Source: Prorocentrum cordatum
Lineage: Eukaryota; Sar; Dinophyceae; Prorocentrales; Prorocentraceae
Length of the DNA: 62,000 nt
NCBI GenBank assembly: GCA_963575745.1
Contig: CAUYUJ010009447.1
Span: 131,684 to 193,683 of the forward strand
Direction of reading: 5' to 3'
The position numbers and the translations under genes are program-made. The notes under the pieces were generated by a model. It had not been told where the DNA came from. It ran no database searches and saw nothing but the letters and a program-made list of their open reading frames with translations. This document shows positions 1 to 11,135 of the stretch, piece by piece (position 1 is the first letter of the stretch; each line of letters begins with the position of its first letter).

Positions 1-39
1 TGAGCCATGTCCTGCAAGCTGTGCAGCCAAGCTCGCGTA

Positions 40-260
40 GTGCTGCCTGTGCGGATGCCGAACGCACGAGGCGCCCACGAGACGCTCACGGGCGGGCGTC
101 AGTCGAAGTCTCGGCACATCCACCCAGCGCGCGCGGCGCCCACGAGGCGCCCACCATGCGCCCACAGGGGGGCAGCAGGCGAAGCCGTGGCACACCCACC
201 CAGCACGAGGCGCCCAAGGGAGAGACTCAGCGTGGACCCTCCTCTTCGGACCTCCTCCCC
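40..260. repeat. Degenerate minisatellite (family shared with 34.0-34.3 kb)
   Basis: Imperfect units of about 55-65 bp built on GCGCCCACGAGGCG, then a GGCGGGC/CAGGCGAAG block, then CGGCACACCCACCCAGC. The same unit recurs near 34040-34290. Open frames here are by-products of the GC-rich repeat. The following 180 bp is C-rich without a recognisable gene. Confidence 0.7.
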
Positions 261-439
261 ATCAGTGCGCACCAGACCCCCTCTTCAGGCCTCCCCATCA
301 AACCTCCTCACCAAATGTCATTCTCGACGCTTCCCAACCCCCCGAACATCGACAATCATTATCCACACTCCTCGCCGACATTGACCACTACCCGCATCAT
401 GTCGCCTCACCCTCCTCGATCCACCCCGACCCTCCTTTA

Positions 440-860
440 ATCATCAATTTTCCTCGCCAAGGATGTGGACCCAAGCGGCCTCCAAGCTGGCCCCATGACA
501 GCCCAAAAGGCCCCCAAGAGGGCCCCAACAAGACCCCAAGACGGCCCAAGATGGCCCCCAAGACGCCGACGACGACCTCCAAGACGGCCAAGATGACCTC
601 CAAGATGCCTCCAAGACGGCCAAGAAGGCCTCCAATACGGTGAAGATGGCCCCAAAATGCACCCAAGACGGCCCCAGATAGCCTCAGACTGCACCCCTCC
701 AAGACGTCCTCCAGGAGGCCCGAAAGCTCGGAAACCACCTGGTCCGAACGTCCTCCAAGAGGCCCGAAAGCTCGGAAACCACCTGGTCCGACAGCTCGCC
801 CGACTCCGCGTTTCCCGAAGGCTTTCGAAACCCACTCGGGGAACGCGTGGCCCGATAGCT
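440..860. repeat. CCAAGACGGCC degenerate ~21-bp tandem repeat
   Basis: Repeated CCAAGACGGCC/CCCCAAGATGGCC units give long low-complexity open frames on both strands. The same repeat lies in the opposite orientation (CTTGGGGCC) near 47.0-47.66 kb and 49.97-50.31 kb, and in this orientation near 52.0-52.2 kb. It is a dispersed minisatellite family, not a coding region. Confidence 0.75.
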
Positions 861-1825
861 TGACCAAGCTCAAACCCAACTTTCGGTCACGCAGGCGCTT
901 CCAAAAAGCCAGGGGGCGGCGGTGACTCGCCGTCGGCGTGTTCGATATCACAGCTCTAGCTCTAGTAGAAGTGTCCGACCCGATGTCTAGCAAGACGGCG
1001 ACTGTAACATAGCACACTTCTAAAGCAACGGGCGTAAACCAATCATATGAAGACAACAGCTCTGATATAACCCTGTCTGGGGGTGGCTTCAAGTCTGAGT
1101 CATATTCTGATTGCGCGTTAGTGTTATGACGCTGTGTGTTGTTTCCATTTTATGTCTGGCACATAGGATGCAGTAGCGAAGAAGATGATGTGGACACAGA
1201 GGGTGGAACACAGTTACAATCGGATTTGCTTGGACAAGGGCACGCGAGAGAACACGAGACCCTAGCGAGGGCCCTACTGCCATGGGGATGCAGCAGGCAT
1301 GGGTCGCGAGACACAGGACACTCGGGGGCGACGATGGGGGCGAACAGCCCAGAGGGGAGCAATACATGTATCTAAGGGCGCCGATGATCCATGCCTTCGG
1401 CGAGGCTCCCAAGCTAATGCGTGTAATGCCTGCCCCTGGGCGATGCGCCCTTGTCGCGGGTACCGGTGACTTGGCAGGGTCGACCTACTGATCAGGGCCG
1501 CCTGTAAGGCGGCTCTGTCTGACGTGAGCAGGGAAAGGAGCCCAGAAAAGCACAACAACGCAGGACTTGACGCCCACCCAGCGCCGGAGGCCGCTCCTGG
1601 GGCCCGACCCGCCCTTCATGGCCCCTGGGGCCCGAAGGCTGCCCCTGGGAGGCCGCCGCCCCAAAACGTCCGGCGACGTGTCTGTTCAGTGCGCGGTCCC
1701 ACCCGGCCCCCTTCCCGGGGGAAGAGCGTTTCGCCCCGGATCTGCGCCGTCGGGCCTCAGAGGCGGAAATCCAGGAGAAAGATGCCCAGACTGACGACGT
1801 CAGATCTGCAGGGTCACGAAGCTGC
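861..1825. other. No gene recognised
   Basis: Mixed-composition sequence. Short open frames exist on both strands, but none has a recognisable domain, natural residue balance or supporting motif. No repeat stands out. Confidence 0.5.
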
Positions 1826-1999
1826 ATAAGCATACTGTCTCTGAGCTCCGCGAGGATCTCTTGGATCGGCGCTGGGCCCCCAGCCTTCCCTGGCGCGCCT
1901 TGCGCGCCAGCGGCGGCGCTGGAGGCGCCGCCAGGAGGGCCCAGCGCCGATCCAAGAAATCCGCGCGGAGCTCCGAGGAACTACGTATGGTTATACTGT
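1826..1999. mobile_element. Fold-back element family G, copy 1
   Basis: A long imperfect palindrome: the left arm runs from GCATAAGCATACTG through CTTGGATCGGCGCTGGGCCC, and the right arm is its reverse complement ending near ATACGTAGTTCCTC (read inverted). The centre is the short GCGCGCC/GGCGGCGC loop. A second full copy is at 24224-24417, with partial copies near 11.04, 19.65 and 20.44 kb. It has no coding capacity and behaves like a non-autonomous inverted-repeat (MITE-like) element. Confidence 0.75.
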
Positions 2000-2665
2000 T
2001 CTGTTCTTCGAATATCGCTGGAGGCCCAGATTCAAGTGAAGGCGCCAGGACAGAAACAGACAACACGCGGGGTGTCTGGGGGCCCTCCGAGGCGAAGGGA
2101 CCGCTCAGGGGAGGCCAAAGGCATCCCAAAGCAGGCGTACCGTACCCTGGAGAGTGGACCCTCAGGCCCACTTCGGGGCGCCCAACAACAACGCAAGTTT
2201 GGGTGCCCCCCGTGGTTGGAACCGTGACCGCTGCGACACCTCACTTGGGGTACGTCGTCCTGGGGGTACGATTTGGCGGCGTTCACACGGGGGAGGGAGG
2301 AAGGCTTCTTAGAAGGAGGCTGCTTCTTAGCGGGCGCTGGCCCTGCATCAAAAGATAAGTGAGGCCCGCGCCTTCTAAGAAACACTGCCATGCTGAATCT
2401 TCGGGGGGCCTTGCCTGTCCCGTCGCGCCACGATCCGCGTCGAGCCTGTGTCGAATCCAAGCCGAATGCGTATCGAATCCGCGTCGAACTCAGGTCGAAT
2501 CCGAGCCGAACCCCACGTCGGAGCACAAGGCCAGCCTGCCACCTGCAGGTCTGGAGGGGCCCACAACGAAGAAGCACGGAGTGAGCGCGGGTGCTCCTGG
2601 GAAGCCCGGCCCACTCCCCCGAAGCCCTCCGCTGCGCGTGGCCGAACTCTTGGCCCTCCCAGCCC
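2000..2665. other. Non-coding, with short GTCGAAYCCG repeats
   Basis: Positions 2428-2520 hold about five degenerate 18-21-bp units of GTCGAATCCGAGCCGAA type. The rest shows no recognisable gene. The long minus-strand frame across it is low complexity. Confidence 0.5.
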
Positions 2666-3063
2666 GCGCAGGCTGAGGTCGGGCCTGTGCTCCTGCCGGC
2701 GGATTCTTGGAGAAGACATACAACATGCTTCAAAAATAGGCGCGAAGAGTCAAAAACAGTAGAAACGTCGTCCTCCCACTATTTTTTCCACTATCTCTGA
2801 ATATCCCAAATCCCTTATTACTCGTCCCCCAGGTCCGGTTTTTTAAGGCGCCTTTTTTGTAACTGGGAGGGTCCGGTTTATTAGGACGCTTTCTTTGGAT
2901 TGGAGCTCAGGGAGTCCGGTTTATTAAGGCGACCTGTCGAAAAGGGGGGCCTGGAATATTAGGTCGCACTTGGAGGGGGGTCCGGTTTTTTTGGGGGGGG
3001 TCAATTCATGAGGGATTTTGAATAGTCCTCCTGTAGGGGAACATACCCGACTTAAGCGCAGGC
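2666..3063. mobile_element. Inverted-repeat element family A, copy 1, with internal insertion
   Basis: The left end is TGAGGTCGGGC and the right end CCCGACTTAA, the family A terminal inverted repeat. An 8-bp direct repeat, GCGCAGGC, flanks it at 2666-2673 and 3056-3063. The other three copies are 140-157 bp; this one is 382 bp because about 2840-3000 contains extra G-rich sequence with four degenerate GGTCCGGTTTATTAAGGCG units. No coding sequence. Confidence 0.8.
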
Positions 3064-3182
3064 GGAGCGGCGCCGCGACGCCCGCGGCCTGCCGCAGGAG
3101 CCAGCCGACCATGAACTCGGCGGGGTCCTGGCGGCGCGCCGCGCGGGGGGCCTCCTCGGGGCGCTCCCCGCGGGTCTCTCCC

Positions 3183-3292
3183 TCTCCTCCTCCTCCTCCT
3201 CCTCCTCCTCCTCCTCCTCCTCCTCCTCCTCATCCTCCTCCTCCTCCTCCTCCTCCTCCTCCTCCTCCTCCTCCTCCTCCTCCTCCTCCGCG
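3183..3292. repeat. (CTC)n microsatellite
   Basis: About 105 bp of nearly pure CTC triplets with one interruption (CATCCT). The surrounding GC-rich sequence shows no gene. Confidence 0.95.
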
Positions 3293-3429
3293 GCCGGAAC
3301 TTATAGTCGGGAGCCAGCGCACCCCCCCGCCCTAGGTGCGGCCCACCGCTCGGCGGCGAGCCGCCCCCGAGGAGGAAGGGGTGCGTCGGTCGGGGCCTAT
3401 ACCTCGCATGCCCGGGACCAGGGCGGCGA

Positions 3430-3494
3430 AGTCCTCCTCCTCCTCCTCCTCCTCCTCCTCCTCCTCCTCCTCCTCCTGCTCTTGCTCCTCCTCG
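3430..3494. repeat. (CTC)n microsatellite
   Basis: About 50 bp of CTC triplets followed by a degenerate CTGCTCTTGCTC tail. Confidence 0.95.
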
Positions 3495-6084
3495 TCGAGG
3501 GAGACCAGGGGGGGACGGAGGGAGGAGGAAAGGAGGAGGCCGAGGGGGAAGCGCGGACTCGACCAGTCCTGCACGCGCCCTGACCCCCCCACCACCAAAA
3601 ACAAACCACCAAAAGAAAACACGGGAGGTGTTCCGTCGCTCTGGGCCTCCGCACTGGGAAAAATCACGACGTCGCATATGAAGGGTGGTTCTTGGAATCG
3701 ACGAGGCTTTTTTATTCAATCATTTTGCGCTTTCGTTGTCCCAGCTCTGGCGCCGTCTGCTTTCCAGGTGTGTCGCCGTGTTTCTCCGATTCTGGCTCCG
3801 GCTTCAATCTCGGAGCATGTTTAGCTATTACCGTTTCGGCGAGACGTTTTCCTGGTAGGTTCGCAACGAAATGATCAAAACTTTGGGAAACGGAGCAACA
3901 ACGGCCCTGCCGTTTCCAAAAACCGTTCTGAGCGAGGAATATTGGACGGAGGAAGGAGCGGGAGGGAGACTGGGGTACGAGAGACCGACGAAGGAGGAGG
4001 GCAGGAGGTGGAGAGGGAGGATTGGGGACAGCACGGGGAGAGGACGATGATGGATGAAACTATGTAAGGGAAAGAGCCCTCGCGTGGGAGGCCCGCGTAT
4101 CCCAGAGGCCACACAGCGCAGAGCCTGGAAGGTTGCCCCAAGATGATTCCGAAAGGCCGCAATGTGAACCAAATACTCCCGAAGTGTGACCCACGCTGGG
4201 CTCAACAAGACCCCAGATGAGCACAAGGAAGCACATAGCAATTTCCGTTCTGAATGCCAATATACTCCTCAATCTGATGGAGGGGGCCAGGAGCCTCTAT
4301 ACGAAACCGGCCTGCCTAGCGCCTCGCGGGGCGGCTACGTGGAAACACAGCGGCGCGAGCCAACTCCACTCCAGCGCAGCTCGGATGCCGTTTGCGCCCT
4401 ACGCGGCACGTCCCATTGACCCTCCGAACCGCTAGGATGCGGGCACGAAAAAGAACCGTTTTGCACACGTGGGACAGCGAGGGAAAAGCGTTTCACATAG
4501 ATACCTGCCGGCTCAGCGAAGCGGCCTCGTGGCAACGCAACAGGGGATGTCGCGGGAAGCGTCAGTTGTCCACCAGCTTCCTTTCGGATATCACTTCCGC
4601 CCTGGGTGGCGCGTCCTGGCGCCTCCCCGCCGCCTTGGGATACCTGGGGTTCGCCTTCTTTCCCTTGAAGCTCGCAATGCGCTTCCGTGGAAGCGGAAAG
4701 ACACCCGGCAAAAGGGAAAAGGAGGAATGAACTGCAGGGCCAGGAGAAGCAAACAACTAAGCCAAAACGGTCCCATTCCAGTACCCGGGCAGGATCCCAC
4801 CACCCGCACGCTTGTGCGCGGCCAGCACGCGCTGCGCGGGCGGGCAGCCGATCCGCTGCAAGCGGTCGCCCGTTCTTCGGGCGACCTGCTGCGAACGGTC
4901 CCGAGCAATGGTGATCCGCTTCGATCGGGGTTTGCTTATGGTGATATGCATGGAAACACACATCCAAATACATCAACTATAGAAACGAACGCCCCAGTCG
5001 GCACAAGGGAAGAGGCGATGGATGCGCAGACGCCCCCACGGGCCATGGAAAACGCGCCGGGCAGAAACGGGGGGAAGAGGCCGAATTCACCAAACCTCAG
5101 GACCCCGCCCGCGAGGCCACAAGCATTGCGCGGGGCCGTGGCAATTCCAGACCGCCTAAGCGTGCACCAGGCATTGAATATGGCAATACGGTCTTCACAA
5201 ACGCGCTGAAGCCAGAACGGGGGCACCGTCATCAGATCCCTCCAGAAGGCCATCCTAGCGGCGCAGTCGCTCCGGGCATTCTGCACATTGGGATTCGCGC
5301 GCGAGGACGGCGGCCGAACGTCTCGCGTGCACTTGCGGGGCCAATCCGGCAGATTAGGCGTTCAGCCTTCTCTTGGAGAGGAACCGAATGAATGCGCACA
5401 TTCGGGATATCAACGAGGATCACGTATTATGTGTTATAGAGACAATTGGTCTGAACAACGCAGTGCGCGCTGGAAGCGAGCGGGCACGCTCGGACTGAGC
5501 TTCCTGGAATCAGCGCTGGCAGCGTGATGACCACCGCGTCTGAGCGGGCACGCATGGAGTGCACTTCTTGGCAAACATGCTGGCCATGCGATGTGCATCA
5601 TAAGCGAGCCGGCGCGCTCGGAAAACAAACTTCCTTCCGATCCCACTGGCGCTGCGATGTGCCGTGCCCGCGAGCCGGCGGCCATCAAAAATGTGAGCGG
5701 GCGCGCCTGGAGTGAGCTCATCCGCAAGGTCTTCGGCAGAAGCGCCGGCATCAGAGGCAGTCTTGCAAGCTCGGGAAGGTTTCCTGCCGACAATGCTGGC
5801 GATGCCGACGAGAAGGACGACAACGAGGACGACGGCCACGCACCGCGCCCGCCATGGCAGCGGGCTCGGCCCTCACTTGGATTTTCAGGACGAGCTCGGG
5901 GCAAGGGGGAAACGGGAGGAGGAAGAGGAGGAGGAAGAGGAGCTAGAACGGGAAGAACCGCCTGCAGCCGCAGCCGCGCCTGCGGCCCAAGATTGAGCGC
6001 AGGGCCGAGGGCGCCGCCGACTTTGGCGTCGCGGATGGGCTCGGATTCCCGGAGCCCAGAGTTGCGAGGATGTCTCACGCGAAA
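3495..6084. other. No gene recognised
   Basis: About 2.6 kb of mixed sequence, less GC-rich around 3.7-5.0 kb. Several open frames of 60-250 codons occur on both strands (for example plus strand 4469-5209) but none shows a domain, a transmembrane pattern or sequence that looks protein-like over its length. A purine-rich GGAGGAAGAGG stretch lies near 5915-5945. Confidence 0.4.
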
Positions 6085-6087
6085 CAG

Positions 6088-6157
6088 GCCTTTTCCTCCT
6101 CCTCCTCCTCCTCCTCCTCCTCCTCCTCCTCCTCCTCCTCCTCCTCCTCCTCCTCCC
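6088..6157. repeat. (CTC)n microsatellite
   Basis: About 70 bp of TCC/CTC triplets. The flanks both contain degenerate GAGGATGTCTCACGCG / GCGAGGGTATCCCA motifs that recur at 6180-6480, suggesting an older tandem unit. Confidence 0.9.
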
Positions 6158-6479
6158 CCCCTCTGGACGGTTTTCGGCGGAGTTGCGAGGGTATCCCAAC
6201 CGACATGGGCCAGACAACCTGATAACCTCAAGCCAGGGCATCTCGGGGCCCAGTTCCGAGCATGGTTCACGCGAAGCGGGCCTGCTCCTCCTCTTCCTTC
6301 TCTTTCACCGCCTTCTCTGCACCCCTCTTCCTGGACGCCCGCGCTAGTTGCGTCGACGTCCTAGGCGACGCGGGCATCTCGGAGCCCAGAGTTTCGAGGA
6401 TGTCTCGCGCGATATGGGCCAGAACACTTCGAGAACCGTTATGAAAAGGGACTCGGAGATGCAAGGATATCCCAGGCGA

Positions 6480-6895
6480 AAGAGGCCCGCGGACCGCCTT
6501 GTGACTGCTGCCGAGGGCCTATGTGATCTCACGCCGCGGGACCTCGAGGCGCCCCTCCTCTCGTTCTCCTCCTCCGCCTCCTCCTCACCCTTCCCCTCCC
6601 TCCTCCCTTCTCTCGCCGCCCCCTCCCCTCGTCCTCTCCGCTTCCCTTCCGCCTCTCCCTCTCTGCGAGTACCCCCGCGACGCCGCGGGCGGCTGTCGAG
6701 CCTGCCCCGGACTGCCCCGGGCCCGGGCCCGGTGGAACCGAGGCTGCGAGCCAGCGCCGGCCGCTCCTCTATCTTCAATCCAGCAGCGGCGGGGCGCGGC
6801 CGCCCCTCCATCCTCCCTCCTATTCCCCTCGGAGGGGGCGCCTTGCGCTGACTGTCGCCGTCGATCCACCGCTTCCGCGCGACGGGCGCGGCCTC
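6480..6895. other. Pyrimidine-rich then GC-rich spacer
   Basis: 6545-6665 is CT-rich without a simple period. The rest is very GC-rich. No gene recognised; overlapping open frames are compositional. Confidence 0.5.
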
Positions 6896-7753
6896 CTACA
6901 ACAACGGCGCGGCCTGCACTGCGGCCGCCTCGACCGGGGCTCCAGGTTCTCCACCGTCTGCCGCGTGGTCTAAGCCGTCGCGCACCGGTTCGCTGACGAG
7001 AGCGGCCTCCGTCCTCCACAGACCGACGCCTTGCGCGTACTCCCTCATCGCCTCCTGGTGCTCGGGCGCGCCCATGGCGCACTTGGCGCGCGCCGCGAGG
7101 TCGCCGAGGCCCGGTTTGTCGCAATGCGCCCGCGTGACCACCCCTGACCTCAGCCACGCTGCCACCCTGGACTCTGGATGGTTTTTCATCCGCTGCGCCG
7201 TCAAGGCCACGGCAGCCAGTACCGTCTGGATCTTTGTGTCCGCGTGCGGAGTTCGGAAATCCTTCCTTTGGTCAGGCTCGGCGAGTCGAGTGTTCTACAT
7301 CCGTTGGTCGTTCGGGCGCCGAGTGGTCCACCCAGGCGGCGCGCATCTCTCCATGATCCTGGGCGCCTTCAGCCACGTCTTGACATCCAAAGCCTTGTCG
7401 TGCTGCGCTGGCCGTCCTTGTTGTTTTGGCCCTTGTAGGTGGGGGCCGACGCGCGGCCGAGGCTGAGGCCAGAGGGCATGCTGCTGCATTGGCGAGGCCA
7501 GGGTGGATGCCACGAGGTATGATGCAAGTGCGTGGACCCCGTGCGCTTCTCCCCCCTCCTCCCTCTTCCTCCTCATCGCAATATTTTCCTCGTGTTCCTC
7601 CTCCTCCCCGTCGCCGGAGGCGACGTGGCCCTGGGGCGACCCGTCCGAACCACGACGCGGGTCGCCGGGCCCGGAGTAGCGCTGACCATCACGCGTGCGA
7701 GGAGAACCCAAAGCCGTCACCGCCGCTCCGCAGAGGGGCACGGAAAAACCCAC
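6896..7753 (-). pseudogene. Stop-interrupted reading frame of unknown function
   Basis: One minus-strand frame is open from 7753 to 6896 except for a single TAG at about 7292-7294. Upstream of the stop it ends in APPGWTTRRPNDQRM. Downstream it continues through DTKIQTVLAAVALTAQRM and HPESRVAAWLRSGVVTRAH, which has the residue balance of a natural, partly helical protein rather than of a repeat. No domain was recognised. There is no ATG at the upstream limit, so it may be an internal exon, two exons with the stop inside an intron, or a decayed gene. The antisense and shifted frames here are R/G-rich shadows. The protein family is unknown. Confidence 0.35.
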
Positions 7754-7759
7754 GAGTTA

Positions 7760-8185
7760 AGAGCCCACGAAGCTGGTAAGGAATTGGCATCAAACAACAT
7801 TATGGCATGTATGCCATACCGTGGCGTGGAATACGATGATACTCGCTTCTGTGCTATGCTGTGCTTCGTGTTTCTGTCCATAGCCACTGGTTTTCGCGTC
7901 AGACTTCCTCGCAATGTCTCAGGCAGAAGCTCTCCCTGTCTTTCATAGCAGCATCTCGCTTCTTGCTCTGAGCATGTCTCAAGCGAACGCCTCATCTGTC
8001 AGAACCAACGTCACACATCAATTCGTGCGACGAGGGACCCGGCCAACCTTCTGGGCCAACCCCAGGAGATCCGGCCAACCCTCCAGGCCAAACCCCTCAG
8101 GCAAACCCTGGTTAGACTCATTCTTCCCATAAGATATAGTAATTGTCAATGCGGCCCTTGAGGATCGAGCTGTTCCACTAAGGGT
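7760..8185. other. No gene recognised
   Basis: Lower-GC spacer between the interrupted frame and the LINE remnant. A short GGCCAACC repeat at 8038-8105 (three degenerate units) is the only structure seen. Confidence 0.5.
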
Positions 8186-8189
8186 GGGC

Positions 8190-9480
8190 TTCCCATGCTA
8201 TCGCACATGAGGGGTCACCAACAAATCCAACAGGTCGCCTCTGACGACCCGGAACGCTGGCAAGCAAGAGGCAGCGTTGAACGTAGCAACGCGATTCGTT
8301 CCCCCGAGACACCTGGCATTGGGAGGGAAGCCGAAGGACGTGAGCAACCCCGAGCAGGCAAATCCTCTCAGCCATGAAGGCGCGCTTGTATCTGTCGCTA
8401 GATGGAAGATCAAGTGCGAAAGCGGGCACCCCTGGCATACGCTGCTGCTCGTGGAGAAGCCTTCAAACACCTTCGTTCTCAATTAAAGCGCACACATGCC
8501 GCCCATATACAAGCATCGAACAACATTTGAAATCAAAGGGGGGGGGGCCTATGGCCTCCGGGGCGGCCGAACCGTAAGATCCTGACGTATTAGTCGGGAA
8601 CGCGGCCTCGAGATCGAACAGGACGAGGGCCGCATCTTCTTCTTCCCGGCTGGCCAGCAGACTTGCGTGATCAATTTCGCACGCCTTCCTGATAAAGGAG
8701 TGGCCCTGCAAGCAAAAGCCCGCTGCACGGAAGACACGACCCTGCCAGCGAGAGGCCCCAACAAGTGTCAGAACGAACTTGCCATAAGCCTTTTGACAGG
8801 GTGCACGGATGGGGACCTGAGGGATGGGGTCCGAAGGACGAGGTGCCTCAAAAAATGTAAATCCACGCTTGGATCCATTCCGATCCTTGGAACCCAATCC
8901 CTAAAGACACCATCTTGGAACCACCGATACGAGAGTCAAGGAGCTCGCCTCGGCAGCTGGATAGAACTCGCCGAAGGCGGGGTGCGCCGGCTTCTTCGGA
9001 AGGCAGCAACAAAAACTGTGATCATGGAGCCCTCCTGCATCGACAGGGCTGCGTCGTACAGAATCGGGGCAACACATTCTTCGCGCTTCCTCGACGCCCA
9101 GTACGGGATGCCGTCGGGGCCAGGGGAGGAATCGCCAGGGGTCCGTATAGCCTCGACAACGTGGAAAAAACGCAACCGCCACTTACGATGCTCAGCAGGC
9201 AACCCCGCCTGGGAAAAAAAGGCAAAACTATAGGCGTCCAAATTCCGCGGACGTCCAAATTCAGCGCCCTGGCTAAATCAACGGGGCTCCTGCAGAACAC
9301 GCCGCCACAGTGCTGCTCCAATGATGACGCTACTTCACTGGGTTGCGTCGCGAATTCGCCAGTTCCAGGCACTCGCCAGAGATGGGCGTCTGGAATGTTC
9401 GCAGAATGTGCTCTCTGCGGGATTCGACTTCAAAGTCGAGTCACTTATCCCCGTTTGACCTTGAGGGAATCCACTTTCTC
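8190..9480 (-). pseudogene. Decayed LINE reverse transcriptase (dinoflagellate-type non-LTR)
   Basis: Minus-strand fragments in different frames follow RT order. An N-terminal stretch (FATQPSEVASSLEQH) lies near 9370-9310, then SSPGPDGIPYWA near 9125, then LPKKPAHPAFGEFY near 9000. Next come FCLQGHSFIRK and the domain A-like ALVLFDLEAAFP near 8640-8590, and finally the domain B-like VCQGCPLSHLIFHLA near 8430-8390. The fragments need several frame changes and no YxDD box follows, so it is dead. It continues the endonuclease remnant at 10370-10975 on the same strand, with an F element between them. The motif set matches the RT class abundant in dinoflagellate genomes. Confidence 0.75.
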
Positions 9481-9825
9481 AACAAGCTCCTGCCTCGCCA
9501 GCTTCACGCATTGGTCGCGCACTGCAAGGGTGAGAATAGGAGGGGAGCCAACGAGGGAATGCAAATGCGGATACACATCATAAAACTAATCACGCGGTCA
9601 GCCCTACCATTTTCGAGGCACCGGAGAAGGCCCATAGAAGCATGAAGTTTGCTTTCCGCACTGGTAGCCACATGGGTAACGCTGGAACGCCCTATGACTT
9701 AGCATGCGCGGAGCATGGCCAGTTTAAGAAAACAGAGTTTGTCTAGCGCTGGCGCATGCGTGTTGAGGCTTGCCTTTCTGTCGCATTCCTGCTGCACGAG
9801 CCTACCGAAATTAGGCTGGCCAACT
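9480..9825. other. LINE-remnant interior, unassigned
   Basis: It lies between the RT remnant and the F element. No clear motif was recovered, and it probably derives from the LINE linker. Confidence 0.35.
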
Positions 9826-9992
9826 AAAGTTGGGGAAACCACAAGGTACCGATACCACTACGCCCCAGACAACTCCCGGGATGCTTTGTGATCAGAATTT
9901 CGAGGCAAATCCAGCAGTGGTGACGAGGGCCTCCCAGTAGGCCCACAGAAGGGAAAACGGGGCAAGGGCAGCAGTATCGGTACCTCTTCCTC
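9826..9992. mobile_element. Short element family F, copy 1
   Basis: It begins GGGGAAACCACAAGGTACCG and ends with the inverted GTATCGGTACCTCTTCC. The inner CGAGGCAAATCCAGCAGTGG region matches copies near 18350-18490 and 36428-36560. It interrupts the LINE remnant. No coding sequence. Confidence 0.65.
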
Positions 9993-10369
9993 CTCCGAAA
10001 AATGGCCAGGAGTGGTCTCACGGTGCCCATCTCGGAAGCCCGAGCCCTACTACGCCTGGCAGCGGGCAGCGGCTTGCAAGCGGACAAGAGACAGGGAGAG
10101 GGGAGCACGCAGCACTCGATATGTCGATCCAGCTTCTCACGTGTATGATTGCAATATGTCGCCGCGCCGTTTGTTCTCGACGCGCCAGAATGGACGGCGC
10201 CGACACCACGGCAAGGCCACAGCAAACCCGCAGCAAGCCCTGCGCCCGAGGCGGCGTTTGCCCTGGTGGCCGAGACGCCCTTCCCAAGACGTGAAGCCGA
10301 TCGTCGGCGCGGCGGGATATGTATATACATATATGTAGACTTACACGATCGATGCGAGGCAGTGCAGTG

Positions 10370-10975
10370 CCACTATCGAAAATCAGTCGTTCTTGCAACC
10401 GCTCCTCCAGACAAGATGTGCTGCGTAGGTGAGCCTGAACTGCGGCTGTCTCGATGTGCTTCGTGTGCCTCGACCGGCGCCCAACTTGTTTTTGCCAACG
10501 GCCGTGCCCGCTCTCAGCGAAACTAACGCCACCAGAATTCACAGACGTGACTGTCTTGAGCTTCTGGGGATCCGAAAGAATGGCCATCAATCTGCTCTCA
10601 AGTGCGGGCGCGCGCAGCTGGCGAGTGGGCGCCAAGATAAACTGTCCGCACGTTCAGTCTGCCAAGGCGCCCACTAAGACGAAGAACGGCTGTACTGCCG
10701 TCTTCTACCACTTGGAACGTATGTGAGTCAAAGAGGGACAGGAACGCGTCAACAACGAAAATAGCAATCCACGCCGAAGACCGGCTAACATGGGGCCGAG
10801 AAGCACAGGTGCCGGGAAGTGCGTCAAGCGCGAGTTCACGACCTGCAGTGCCATGAACCTGTTGCAACCTCACGACAACTACTTCTTCAGACGATAACTC
10901 GACAAAGGTAGGCCAGCGGCGCTGCTGGCACAGCTTCCTGGAGAAAACAGCTTGGGCGTTCCAGGAGCACCCAGA
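10370..10975 (-). pseudogene. Decayed LINE endonuclease (EEP-type) domain
   Basis: Minus-strand frame pieces match the endonuclease/exonuclease/phosphatase domain at the front of non-LTR elements. CSWNAQAVFSRKL lies near 10967-10930, then the inhibitor-like strand HTFQVVEDGSTAVLRL, then LNVRTVYLGAHSPAAR near 10640. After a frame change, VSFAESGHGRW appears near 10500, at the place where an active element reads GDFNFVE-x-GDRW. The catalytic GDFN is therefore degraded. Upstream, the same frame runs into low-complexity sequence. With the RT pieces at 8.2-9.5 kb this forms one broken minus-strand LINE of about 2.8 kb. Confidence 0.7.
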
Positions 10976-11029
10976 TAAATCACCAGCAAACGAAGAGGGG
11001 CAACGGGGCGGGGCAACGAGTAGGGGAAC

Positions 11030-11135
11030 GAAAAATGACATAAACATCAAAGTTCGGAGATCCGCGCAGATTCCTCGGATCCGCGCTTGACCCCCCTCCC
11101 TGGCGCGCGGCCAGGGCATGCCCGCGACCAGGGCA
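11030..11135. mobile_element. Family G fold-back element, left-arm fragment
   Basis: It begins GACATAAACATCAAAGTTCGG and runs through GGATCCGCGCTTGACCCCCC to CCTGGCGCGCGGCCAGGGC, matching the left arm of the full copy at 24224. The right arm is missing. Confidence 0.6.
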
